Positions 6,230-13,806 of a stretch of 17,415 nucleotides of DNA are shown here, in pieces. The position numbers and the translations under genes are program-made. The DNA is taken from assembly GCA_029865665.1 (NCBI GenBank), contig JARXAV010000351.1, positions 1-17,415 on the forward strand, written 5' to 3'. Source of the DNA: Flectobacillus sp. Lineage in GTDB: Bacteria > Bacteroidota > Bacteroidia > Cytophagales > Spirosomataceae. The notes under the pieces were generated by a model. The model was not told the origin of the DNA, made no database searches, and saw only the letters and a list, made by a program, of their open reading frames with translations. How positions within the stretch are numbered: the first letter of the stretch is position 1; each line of letters begins with the position of its first letter.

Positions 6230-7897
6230 CTATTGTAATTTCTTGTAACGAATACGTTTTGGTGTTGCGTCAGCTCCTAAGCGTTTTTTACGATTTTCTT
6301 CGTAATCAGAATAGTTACCTTCAAACCAATATACTTTTGAATCGCCTTCAAAGGCTAAGATGTGCGTAGCTACACGGTCTAAGAACCAACGGTCGTGGGA
6401 GATGACTACCGCACAACCTCCAAAGTTTTCAAGGGCTTCTTCTAAGGCACGAAGCGTGTTTACGTCCAAGTCGTTGGTAGGCTCATCGAGTAGCAATAAG
6501 TTAGCTCCTTGCTTCAACATCATTGCTAAGTGAACACGGTTACGCTCGCCCCCAGAAAGATTACCAATTTTCTTTTCTTGGTCAGCTCCTGCAAAGTTGA
6601 ACTTACTTACATACGCACGAGAGTTCATTTGTTTGCCACCCATCAATAAGTATTCTGTACCGCCCGAAATGGATTCAAAAACTGATTTGCTGCCATTTAA
6701 CTGGTGGTGTTCTTGGTCTAAGTAGGCCATTTCTACGGTATCACCTACTTCAAATGTTCCCGAATCTGGTCTTTCTTGCCCTGTAATTAATTTGAACAAG
6801 GTTGTTTTACCCGCACCGTTTGGTCCAACGATACCTACAATCCCTGCTGGAGGTAAAGAGAAGTTCAAGTCTTCAAATAACAACTTATCGCCGAATGCCT
6901 TAGAAACGCCATTCACTTCAATAACCTTGTTTCCTAAACGAGGCCCTGCTGGAATGAACAATTCTAATTTATCTTCTTTCTGTCTTGATTCTTCCGAAAC
7001 TAAACGATCGTATTCACTCAAACGAGCTTTTGATTTTGCCTGACGAGCCTTTGGAGCCATACGAACCCATTCCAACTCACGTTGTAAGGTTTTCTGACGC
7101 TTCGATTCTGTTTTCTCTTCCTGAGCTAAACGATTTTGTTTTTGCTCTAACCATGAAGAATAATTCCCTTTCCATGGAATACCTTCGCCACGGTCAAGTT
7201 CTAAAATCCAGCCCGCTACGTTATCCAAGAAATAACGGTCGTGGGTTACGGCAATAACCGTTCCTTTGTATTGACGTAAGTGTTCTTCTAACCAATGTAC
7301 CGACTCGGCATCCAAGTGGTTGGTTGGTTCATCGAGTAACAACACATCTGGTTCTTGTAACAACAAACGACAAAGAGCCACACGACGTTTTTCACCCCCA
7401 GAAAGATTGCCCACTTTGGCATCTGAAGGAGGACAACGAAGGGCATCCATTGCTTTCTCTAAACGAGTATCCAATTCCCATGCGTTGAAATGGTCTAATT
7501 TCTCTTGCACTTCGCCTTGGCGTTCCAATAGTTTATCGAAATCAGCATCAGGGTCGCCAAATGCTTCGTTGATGTCTTCAAACTCTTTTAATAAAGCAAC
7601 AATTTCAGCAACACCTTCTTCTACGATTTCTTTAACCGTTTTTTCGGGGTCTAATTGTGGTTCTTGTTCTAATAAACCTACGCTATATCCTGGTGAAAAA
7701 ACGACATCACCCGTGTAGCTTTTGTCAATTCCTGCAATGACACGAAGTAATGATGATTTACCTGATCCGTTAAGACCTAAAACACCAATTTTTGCTCCGT
7801 AAAAGAAGGAAAGGTAAATGTTTTTCAGAATGGTTTTCTGAGGTGGAACGGTTTTCGATACCCGTTCCATTGAAAATATGATGGTTTCTTGACTCAT
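6230..7897 (-). CDS. ettA: Energy-dependent translational throttle protein EttA (ABC-F ATPase)
   Basis: EttA is a soluble ABC-F ATPase that binds the ribosomal E site and gates the first elongation steps according to the ATP/ADP ratio. From the ATG at 7897 the protein has 555 residues, the length I recall for E. coli EttA. First ATPase domain: GLNGSGKS (41-48), LSGGEKRR, LLLLDEPTNHLD. An arm follows the first Walker A (DPDADFDKLLERQGEVQEKL). The inter-domain linker is rich in Lys, Arg and Gln (ELEWVRMAPKARQAKSKARL). Second domain: GPNGAGKT, LSGGERNR, LLLLDEPTNDLD, ending in GADATPKRIRYKKLQ. A TTG at 7927 would add ten residues (MKKELRITNN) but lies inside a perfect -7 promoter box, so it should be upstream of the transcript start. 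The gene is probably monocistronic. Confidence 0.95.
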   Translation of the reverse strand: MSQETIIFSMERVSKTVPPQKTILKNIYLSFFYGAKIGVLGLNGSGKSSLLRVIAGIDKSYTGDVVFSPGYSVGLLEQEPQLDPEKTVKEIVEEGVAEIVALLKEFEDINEAFGDPDADFDKLLERQGEVQEKLDHFNAWELDTRLEKAMDALRCPPSDAKVGNLSGGEKRRVALCRLLLQEPDVLLLDEPTNHLDAESVHWLEEHLRQYKGTVIAVTHDRYFLDNVAGWILELDRGEGIPWKGNYSSWLEQKQNRLAQEEKTESKRQKTLQRELEWVRMAPKARQAKSKARLSEYDRLVSEESRQKEDKLELFIPAGPRLGNKVIEVNGVSKAFGDKLLFEDLNFSLPPAGIVGIVGPNGAGKTTLFKLITGQERPDSGTFEVGDTVEMAYLDQEHHQLNGSKSVFESISGGTEYLLMGGKQMNSRAYVSKFNFAGADQEKKIGNLSGGERNRVHLAMMLKQGANLLLLDEPTNDLDVNTLRALEEALENFGGCAVVISHDRWFLDRVATHILAFEGDSKVYWFEGNYSDYEENRKKRLGADATPKRIRYKKLQ

Positions 7898-7924
7898 GTT
7901 GTTAGTTATCCTTAATTCTTTTTT

Positions 7925-7932
7925 CAAAGATA
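7925..7932 (-). promoter_or_regulatory. TAnnTTTG -7 promoter box of ettA
   Basis: 7932-7925 on the minus strand reads TATCTTTG, an exact match to TAnnTTTG, 27 bases upstream of the ATG at 7897. It overlaps the in-frame TTG at 7927-7925, which therefore should not be transcribed as a start codon. No clear -33 TTG is seen. Confidence 0.55.
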
Positions 7933-7990
7933 ATTGAAAGCGTTGAAACGTCCATGATTATCTTTTTTGATAAAGCCGTTGATTGAAATT

Positions 7991-9256
7991 TTAGTAGGAT
8001 TTAATCGGTAAAAGTCCTTCTTTTCGGTATTTATCAATTTCAAAAAGTTGATACTGTAACGAAGCAATAGGGACATCTTTAGAGAATAAGCTATTGGTTA
8101 AATTGGTTAAAAATTTGTCTTTATGTTCATTGTAATTTTGTAACCCAATTTGTATTGCTAATAGAAACGTACGGTAGGAGTCGCCATAGAGTTGGTCGAG
8201 TGTTTTATCATAAATATCCAACTGTGTTACTTGTTGTAAGTTTTGGGACGGTACTTGTGTGCCGACTAAAGTAGTTTCTAGGAAAAAAAGTTGTTTATGT
8301 GATTCGTCGCCATAAAATCCTAGCCAACAATGACTTGGCGTAACCGTAATTAAAGGATGAATGCTCATTCTATACAAAATGGAAGCGAAAAGTACCGTGC
8401 CATCCACACAATTAGCTTGCTGACTACGGAGCGATTCAGAAGGCATCCGAACAAACTGATGGAGTGTAAGTGGAGACGTGTAACTTGGCGAATTATTGGA
8501 AGAACTAAGGCTGCTGTATTTAAGCCCTCGTTGTCTTAAATTATGCCAAACGGAAAATACCTGACGAAAGACTTCTTTGGTGTCGTTCGACTGATAACCT
8601 GCGATGCTGTTGATAATACCTGTTCGCATAATTTGAGGTAGTAGCTCGTTGGTAATAACGGGGTGATGTTCGTTTACATAAGCCGCATACATAAAATTCA
8701 TGTCATGAATAATGCCTGTACGGTGAACAAAGGCAAAAGGGCAGTCGTTTACACTCCGAACCGTAATTACCTTAGTAGCTTGCATAATTAGCTGCTCATT
8801 GGCATAAACAGTGAAGGTCACATTGGCAGGAAAGGGCTGAGTAACCGTCGAAAGGTAATCCCATTTATAGGCGATTTCTGGAAAAATCTCATATTCTGTA
8901 TGCTTGCCATTCAAGAAGGCGGTGTAGCTACTTGTTTGCATAATCTGTGGACATTCGATGACCACTTTTACGGTGGCAGAACCCAGTTTTAGGTAGGTAA
9001 TGTCAACCCCAAATTGCCCTTCGCTATCACCAAAATAAGTACGGTCTTCGTCTTTGGTATCACTCGTGAGGTAGTTTCGAGTAGAATTAGCCCAAACATA
9101 AGAGGGGTATAATTTGTTATCCATTTCGATGACGGGTTTACACAAAACACCGACCAGTTTTTGAGCGTTAGATAGTTGAGTAACAAGAACAAAGGCGAGT
9201 GCGACGAGAGCTCTACTAAAATGCTTATTGACAAGGAGTTTTTCTTGAATTTTCAT
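7991..9256 (-). CDS. Secreted transglutaminase-like (papain-fold) protein of unknown function
   Basis: 421 residues. The N-terminus KHFSRALVALAFVLVTQLSN followed by AQ is a signal peptide. Residues about 32-175 look like beta-rich domains. The second half carries what looks like a transglutaminase/papain-fold core: Cys283 in QANCVDGTVLFAS, His309 in TPSHCWLGFY, and Glu327 in FFLETT at the place where these families usually have Asp. Members of the fold are proteases, cross-linkers or inactive binding domains; the substrate here is unknown. The start ATG at 9256 is preceded at 9283-9276 by TATCTTAG, one mismatch from the -7 consensus. The gene shares a 327-base spacer with the divergent DUF349 gene. 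There is no visible partner gene and it appears intact. Confidence 0.8.
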   Translation of the reverse strand: MKIQEKLLVNKHFSRALVALAFVLVTQLSNAQKLVGVLCKPVIEMDNKLYPSYVWANSTRNYLTSDTKDEDRTYFGDSEGQFGVDITYLKLGSATVKVVIECPQIMQTSSYTAFLNGKHTEYEIFPEIAYKWDYLSTVTQPFPANVTFTVYANEQLIMQATKVITVRSVNDCPFAFVHRTGIIHDMNFMYAAYVNEHHPVITNELLPQIMRTGIINSIAGYQSNDTKEVFRQVFSVWHNLRQRGLKYSSLSSSNNSPSYTSPLTLHQFVRMPSESLRSQQANCVDGTVLFASILYRMSIHPLITVTPSHCWLGFYGDESHKQLFFLETTLVGTQVPSQNLQQVTQLDIYDKTLDQLYGDSYRTFLLAIQIGLQNYNEHKDKFLTNLTNSLFSKDVPIASLQYQLFEIDKYRKEGLLPIKSY

Positions 9257-9583
9257 TATAAATTGTGTTAAATGACTAAGATAAATAGAAGATATTAAGG
9301 GTGAAATTTTAATGTGTTTTTTTGCTAAAAGCCTGATAAAAAATAGCTTAACTAAGCATTTATCACAAAAAAAATGGTTTTCATGGATATTGTAGTTAAA
9401 ATGTTAGATTTTTTTCTGAAATTCTGTAAATTGCGTTAAAATCCGTGATAGTCTATTGTGGACTTTTATAAAAGTGAGTTTTTCCAAATAAATTAAAATC
9501 CAAAAACGCAGTCAACCTAAACCAGAGAATCACGTTAGAGCTATGAGCATTGCCAGACACTCTAACCACGCAACGTACAACAA
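9257..9583. other. Divergent intergenic region, transglutaminase-like and DUF349 genes
   Basis: A 327-base A+T-rich spacer. A possible leftward -7 box is at 9283-9276 (TATCTTAG). A loose rightward candidate is TTG at 9431-9433 with TATTGTG at about 9454. At its end an ATG at 9543 opens a 17-codon frame (MSIARHSNHATYNKWKI) that overlaps the DUF349 start. No RNA gene or repeat is recognised. Confidence 0.4.
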
Positions 9584-10861
9584 ATGGAAAATATAGTTAA
9601 CGCAGCCGACTATGGCTACTGTAAAGACGGAAAGGTCTTTTTGAAAGGTTATTTAGATTACGCAGACCGCCAAATAGGTGTAGTTAGAAATACAGAAGAG
9701 GAGGCTCTTCAGTATTTTGTCAATCGTTTTTCGATTGCTGGAAATAAGGTGGAATTGTTGTTTTCTCAAGTAGAAGAAGCTCAGAATAAGGGCTCTTATC
9801 TTACAAAGTTGTTACAACTTCGTAAGAGTTTGATTGAATTCGACGGTTTAGGAAACTTTATTCCGTTACTCGAAAAATTAGATGGTTTAGAATTAGAACT
9901 GCGTGAGCTTATCCTTAACAATCAAATTAAAAATCTTGAAATCAAGAGAGCTTTAATTGAGGAAGGTAAGGACGTAAATGCAGGTGATGATTGGGTTGCA
10001 GCTACGGATGCCATCATGGAGATTAAATCTAAATGGTTAAAAACAGGACCAGTAGATAAAGCCCTACAAGATGGTATTGAAGAAGAGTTCAGTACAATCG
10101 TGGATGATTTCTTTGCTAGTCGTAGAGAATACTACGCTGAGAAGAATCGTATTATTGATGAGAAGTTAGCCCAATTACAAAAAATTGTGGACACGGCTCG
10201 TTCGTTGCGTTATGAAAAAGACTTAGACGCTGGTTTCCAACGTGTTAAAGATTTACAACGTGAGTGGAAAACAATTGGTGCTGTACCGCCGAAAAAGCAA
10301 AGTCAACTTTGGAAACAGTTCAAGCGTTCAAGTGATTACTTCTTTGAGCGTTATAACGCAGGAAAAGGTATCGTATCGAAACCTCGTATTGACCCACGTG
10401 TTCAACAAATGATGGACATGACTGCTGAATTAGAAAATGAATTGAAAGTACAAGACTCAATACCTCAGACAGCAGAAAAAGCGAAGGGCTACTTAGTGAA
10501 GTGGAAAGAACTTTCACTTGCTGTTAAGATGGTGGATAGAAATCTTGCTGAACGTTTCAGAAATGTTTGTGATAAGATTTTCGAAATGAACTATTTACTT
10601 CGTGTAATTAGTTACCGACATCCTGCACTTAGCGAGAAACCACGTATTGAGCAGTTGAAAATCATGATTAACCAAATGGATTACATGACTAAGAAAGAGA
10701 AAAACGAATTGGATTCGTTCATCTCTGAATCTCAGTACAGTGGTCAAATGGGAGATAAATTGGTTATGAACAAAATCAATACGCAAAAACGTAAGATTTC
10801 AATGAAGGAAACTTTGTTGGTTGAATTCAAGAAAGAGTTAGAAATACTACTAGGTCAATAG
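9584..10861 (+). CDS. DUF349 domain-containing coiled-coil protein
   Basis: 425 residues, mostly charged helix, no signal peptide or membrane segment, so cytoplasmic. Several DUF349 repeats are visible, each with a conserved Trp and an F-F/Y-x-R end: WVAATDAIMEIKSKWLKTG ... DDFFASRREYY (about 138-184), LQREWKTIGAVPPK ... LWKQFKRSSDYFFERYN (about 223-260), and a weaker third (YLVKWKELSLAV ... LAERFRNVCDKIF). The N-terminal part (DYGYCKDGKVFLKGYLDY, then EEEALQYFVNRF) is typical of the Bacteroidota version. The molecular role of the family is not established. The gene stands alone: ATG at 9584, no strong ribosome site, and a perfect terminator hairpin 15 bases after the stop. Confidence 0.9.
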   Translation: MENIVNAADYGYCKDGKVFLKGYLDYADRQIGVVRNTEEEALQYFVNRFSIAGNKVELLFSQVEEAQNKGSYLTKLLQLRKSLIEFDGLGNFIPLLEKLDGLELELRELILNNQIKNLEIKRALIEEGKDVNAGDDWVAATDAIMEIKSKWLKTGPVDKALQDGIEEEFSTIVDDFFASRREYYAEKNRIIDEKLAQLQKIVDTARSLRYEKDLDAGFQRVKDLQREWKTIGAVPPKKQSQLWKQFKRSSDYFFERYNAGKGIVSKPRIDPRVQQMMDMTAELENELKVQDSIPQTAEKAKGYLVKWKELSLAVKMVDRNLAERFRNVCDKIFEMNYLLRVISYRHPALSEKPRIEQLKIMINQMDYMTKKEKNELDSFISESQYSGQMGDKLVMNKINTQKRKISMKETLLVEFKKELEILLGQ

Positions 10862-10876
10862 TCGTATTAACACATA

Positions 10877-10912
10877 AAAAAACCTTCTCTAGGTCGCTAG
10901 AGAAGGTTTTTT
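10877..10912. terminator. Bidirectional rho-independent terminator
   Basis: AAAAAACCTTCTCTAG (10877-10892) and CTAGAGAAGGTTTTTT (10897-10912) form a perfect 16-base stem with loop GTCG. The T-run on each strand suits both the DUF349 gene (+, ends 10861) and the convergent DUF6515 gene (-, ends 10927). Confidence 0.93.
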
Positions 10913-10926
10913 GTTTTATAGGGTTT

Positions 10927-11940
10927 CTAGCGACGATAATCAATTTTAATTACTTCGTACCAGATTTCTCCATTATAAATTACTGCTTTGTACTGAACAC
11001 CATCTACAATAAAGAAGGTATCACCATTAATGACTAATTGCTCATAACCATCAGGAATACTTTCTACCAATGCACCAATTGGAGGAGGTACTACGGCATA
11101 ATCGTACCCATTATATTCATAATACGTTCCATAGTAATAGAAATAAGGACGATTCTGAATAAAGATTCTACGACAATCTTGTGGTAAATACTGCACTCTT
11201 ATACCGACTGGAGCAGGGGCAACGATGTACGAATTGTTATACGGTTTATAATAAATCCCGTTGCTATACCAGAATGAAAATCCACCAAAATTGATACTTA
11301 ATGAAGCCGAAGGTAACGATTGGCAAATAGCGTTACGACGTGGTAAGTTATTGTATCGCCAGTTTGGTGCATTATTATAGACGTGTTGTTGTCTGTTAAT
11401 AATAACAGTACGGTTGTTATACCCTCCGTTATTATATCCGCCTCTTTGTTGTGGATAAGCCTGTCCACGGTTGTTGTTCCAGCCTCGGTTGTCATGCTCT
11501 CTGTTATTATTTCTATCACGGTTGTCACGTTCACGATTTTCGTATCTGTCATTTCCACGGGCTTGTCCATTGTTTGGGTAGGTTTGTACTTGCCCTCTAC
11601 CTTGTCCACCATTCTGACTTGGTTGTGCTTGCCCAGCATTTCCTCTTCCTTGTCCCTGATTGTTTTGATTAGTAGGAGATGATTGAGATGGTCCTGCGTT
11701 ATCTCTACCTTGGCCTCCGTTATTTGGATAAGCTTGTCCTGTCCCTCCAGTTGTATTAGGGGTAGATTGGGCGTGATTTTCACGGCCGCCACCGTTTCCA
11801 CCACGTCCTTCTCCACCACGACTACGACCTTCACGGTCTTGTGCGATTAAACTAGGTATTGTTCCTAAAAGGAAAAATGCCGCAACGATGCTTTTTGAAT
11901 TAATTGCTGTACCTATCATGCTAGTGTCCTTAGTTTTCAT
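10927..11940 (-). CDS. Secreted low-complexity DUF6515 family protein
   Basis: 337 residues. The N-terminal hydrophobic segment SIVAAFFLLGTIPSLIAQ is a signal peptide; the ATG at 11919 (MIGTAINSK) is an alternative start. Residues about 36-175 are a Gly/Asn/Arg/Gln-rich tract with short repeats such as GGQGRDNAG, GQGRGNAGQ and RENRERDNRD-type runs. The C-terminal 140 residues show repeated Tyr-rich modules of the form P-x-G-x-x-V-x-x-L/I-P-x-x-(Y/C)-x-x-(V/I)-x-(I/V)-x-x-x-x-(Y/F)-(Y/F): PVGIRVQYLPQDCRRIFIQN, then PIGALVESIPDGYEQLVING. This fits DUF6515. The function is unknown; a cell-envelope location is inferred. The low-complexity tract also leaves other frames open, which should not be read as genes. 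It converges on the DUF349 gene through a shared terminator. Confidence 0.82.
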   Translation of the reverse strand: MKTKDTSMIGTAINSKSIVAAFFLLGTIPSLIAQDREGRSRGGEGRGGNGGGRENHAQSTPNTTGGTGQAYPNNGGQGRDNAGPSQSSPTNQNNQGQGRGNAGQAQPSQNGGQGRGQVQTYPNNGQARGNDRYENRERDNRDRNNNREHDNRGWNNNRGQAYPQQRGGYNNGGYNNRTVIINRQQHVYNNAPNWRYNNLPRRNAICQSLPSASLSINFGGFSFWYSNGIYYKPYNNSYIVAPAPVGIRVQYLPQDCRRIFIQNRPYFYYYGTYYEYNGYDYAVVPPPIGALVESIPDGYEQLVINGDTFFIVDGVQYKAVIYNGEIWYEVIKIDYRR

Positions 11941-12150
11941 CTTCTTGATATTTTATGTGTATTAGACGAATAAATCATACGAATGTTATATGTTGATGCT
12001 TGGATTAACAAAACATTAACATCGCTGATTGCTACCCATTTCTTATTCTTTAAACGTGGTAAACTGTGGTATGTAACGGCACTTCCTTTTTGAGTAGAAG
12101 AATGGTTTAAATGCTGCGACGTGTGGTGTTTATTAGACAACTAACAAACA

Positions 12151-12184
12151 AAAATCCCCCAAGAGTTACCTCAAGGGGGATTTT
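12151..12184 (-). terminator. Rho-independent terminator of the mpl-fic-trpA string
   Basis: AAAATCCCCC (12151-12160) and GGGGGATTTT (12175-12184) form a perfect 10-base stem, with an inner GAG-TTAC-CTC hairpin. It lies 25 bases after the trpA stop. The A-rich plus-strand start (12148-12154) gives a T tail on the minus strand. Confidence 0.88.
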
Positions 12185-12209
12185 ATCTATTGATGTTTAA
12201 AAAGAGTTC

Positions 12210-12989
12210 TTACACGCCTCTAACCATGTTTACGAAGGCTTTTACCTCTCCAACTAAGTCTGTCGCTTGGCTAATTACTTTAATGAAAGCACTACCAATA
12301 ATAGCTCCAGCCGATTGAGACGCTGCTTTTTTGAAGGTTTCATTATCTGAAATACCAAAACCAATCAAGCGTGGATTTTTTAAACCCATTTCATTTACTC
12401 GGGTAAAATACGCTTCTTGGTCGGTCGAAATTCCTGTTTTTGCTCCTGTCGTACTTGCTGAAGAAACCATGTAAATAAAGCCAGACGAAATGCTGTCGAT
12501 ATGGCGAATACGAGCTTCTGAGGTTTGTGGCGTAATCAAGAAAATATTCAAGATACCATATTGGTCAAAAATTGCTTTGTATTCGTCTTCATATACGCTT
12601 GCAGGCATATCAGGTAAGATTAATCCGTCAACGCCCACTTCTTGACATTTTTTACAAAAAGCTTCTACACCGTATTGTAACACAGGATTTACATAGCCCA
12701 TCAATAAAATAGGTACGTTGATATTCTGCTCTCTGATGCCTGCTAATTGTTCAAACAACAATTTCACGGTCATGCCATTATCCAAGGCAATTTGATTAGA
12801 TTGTTGAATGGTTTCGCCATCTGCCACAGGGTCAGAATAAGGCATCCCGATTTCAACAAGGTCTGCACCTGCTTCGTCTAAGGCTCTCAAAATGGTAACG
12901 GTATCGTCAATTTTGGGATAACCTGCTGTAAAGTAAACGTTTAATATATCGTTTTTCTTTGTTTCAAAAAGTCTTGTTATGTTGTTCAT
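12210..12989 (-). CDS. trpA: Tryptophan synthase alpha subunit
   Basis: TrpA splits indole-3-glycerol phosphate into indole and glyceraldehyde-3-phosphate and passes indole to TrpB. From the ATG at 12989 the protein has 259 residues. The catalytic pair is Glu46 (ADLVEIGMPYSDP) and Asp57 (DPVADGETIQQ), matching Glu49 and Asp60 of the Salmonella enzyme. Further family motifs are VPILLMGYVNPVLQYG, GVDGLILPDMP, the SSASTTGAKTG loop, and GFGISDNETF before the phosphate-binding GAIIGSAF. An upstream in-frame start at 13010 would overlap the fic stop and adds residues not typical of TrpA. Only 11 bases separate the fic stop (13001) from this ATG, so the two are probably co-transcribed. No other trp gene is in the window; trpB must be elsewhere. 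Confidence 0.95.
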   Translation of the reverse strand: MNNITRLFETKKNDILNVYFTAGYPKIDDTVTILRALDEAGADLVEIGMPYSDPVADGETIQQSNQIALDNGMTVKLLFEQLAGIREQNINVPILLMGYVNPVLQYGVEAFCKKCQEVGVDGLILPDMPASVYEDEYKAIFDQYGILNIFLITPQTSEARIRHIDSISSGFIYMVSSASTTGAKTGISTDQEAYFTRVNEMGLKNPRLIGFGISDNETFKKAASQSAGAIIGSAFIKVISQATDLVGEVKAFVNMVRGV

Positions 12990-13000
12990 TGTTATTGCTT

Positions 13001-13768
13001 TTACACACAAGCGACAAGCATATTTACAAAAGGTAAGGCTTTGTTATAGTCCATGCTATCATATTCAAAACCAATGCGTTGTAAGTTGTGGTAATATTGA
13101 TTTTTATTTGTGTAATAATATTTTTCAGAGGGTATTTGCCATGCTTTATCACCTAGTTTTGAGGCTAAAAACCATTTTTCCAAGAGTCTTGCCGTCCTTC
13201 CATTTCCATCATTTAATGGGTGAATATTGAGAAAAATAAGATGGAGTAAGGACGCATAAAAAAACGTTTCTCGAATGGTTAAAGCTGTTTTCAAAAGCAG
13301 TGATAAATCAGCAAAAAATTTTACAAGTTCCCCCTTCACTTGTTCGGGGTCTGTGGCTACGTATAGTGTTTTTTCGCCACTCATTACAAACATAGGCGAC
13401 CTACGCCATCGTCCTCTTTCCGAAGCACTCAAAAAGTTTTTGGTAATCAATTTATGAGCTGCTAATAGGCTTTTCTCGTTCAAAATGCTACTCCGTGCAA
13501 AGGAATATGCTTCGAATAAATCATCGGCTTTCTTGGTATAATCGACCAAAAATTTTACGCCTAATAATTTATGTTTTAAGTACGAATCCAATTCAATATC
13601 AACACCTTCAATTTTGGACGAATATACGACCGAACTTGACGTATAGAAGGTGAAATCTTGAATGGTATTTTGAAATTCTTGAAGATTAGCCATGCGATTA
13701 GCCAACTCCTCTTCTTGTACCAGAAAATGAGGTAAGAGTTGTTCGGATGGTAAAATTTTAAATTTCAT
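13001..13768 (-). CDS. Fic family protein, class II (N-terminal inhibitory motif)
   Basis: 255 residues. The catalytic Fic motif HPLNDGNGRTAR begins at His183; the family motif is HPFx(D/E)GNGRxxR, with the acidic residue binding Mg2+. An N-terminal inhibitory helix motif (S/T)xxxE(G/N) is present as Ser50...Glu54-Gly55 in YSSKIEGVDI, which marks class II Fic proteins. The segment ERGRWRRSPMFV before the flap is typical of Fic_N/Fic proteins. Such enzymes usually transfer AMP to a hydroxyl of a target protein; the target is unknown. No separate antitoxin gene is visible, consistent with self-inhibition. It starts 38 bases after the mpl stop and ends 11 bases before trpA. Accessory rather than core function is likely. 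Confidence 0.92.
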   Translation of the reverse strand: MKFKILPSEQLLPHFLVQEEELANRMANLQEFQNTIQDFTFYTSSSVVYSSKIEGVDIELDSYLKHKLLGVKFLVDYTKKADDLFEAYSFARSSILNEKSLLAAHKLITKNFLSASERGRWRRSPMFVMSGEKTLYVATDPEQVKGELVKFFADLSLLLKTALTIRETFFYASLLHLIFLNIHPLNDGNGRTARLLEKWFLASKLGDKAWQIPSEKYYYTNKNQYYHNLQRIGFEYDSMDYNKALPFVNMLVACV

Positions 13769-13806
13769 TAATATGGCTTTTTACACTAGGGATGAGGATA
13801 ATTTTA

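Noticed and set aside
11298..11834. Long alternative frames on both strands inside the DUF6515 gene
   Set aside because: They arise from the repetitive Gly/Asn/Arg/Gln codons; the DUF6515 frame has the signal peptide and family modules.
11937..12140. Minus-strand open frame of 67 codons upstream of the DUF6515 gene
   Set aside because: It has no recognisable domain and mixed composition, begins just after the trpA terminator and covers the region expected to hold the DUF6515 promoter and leader.
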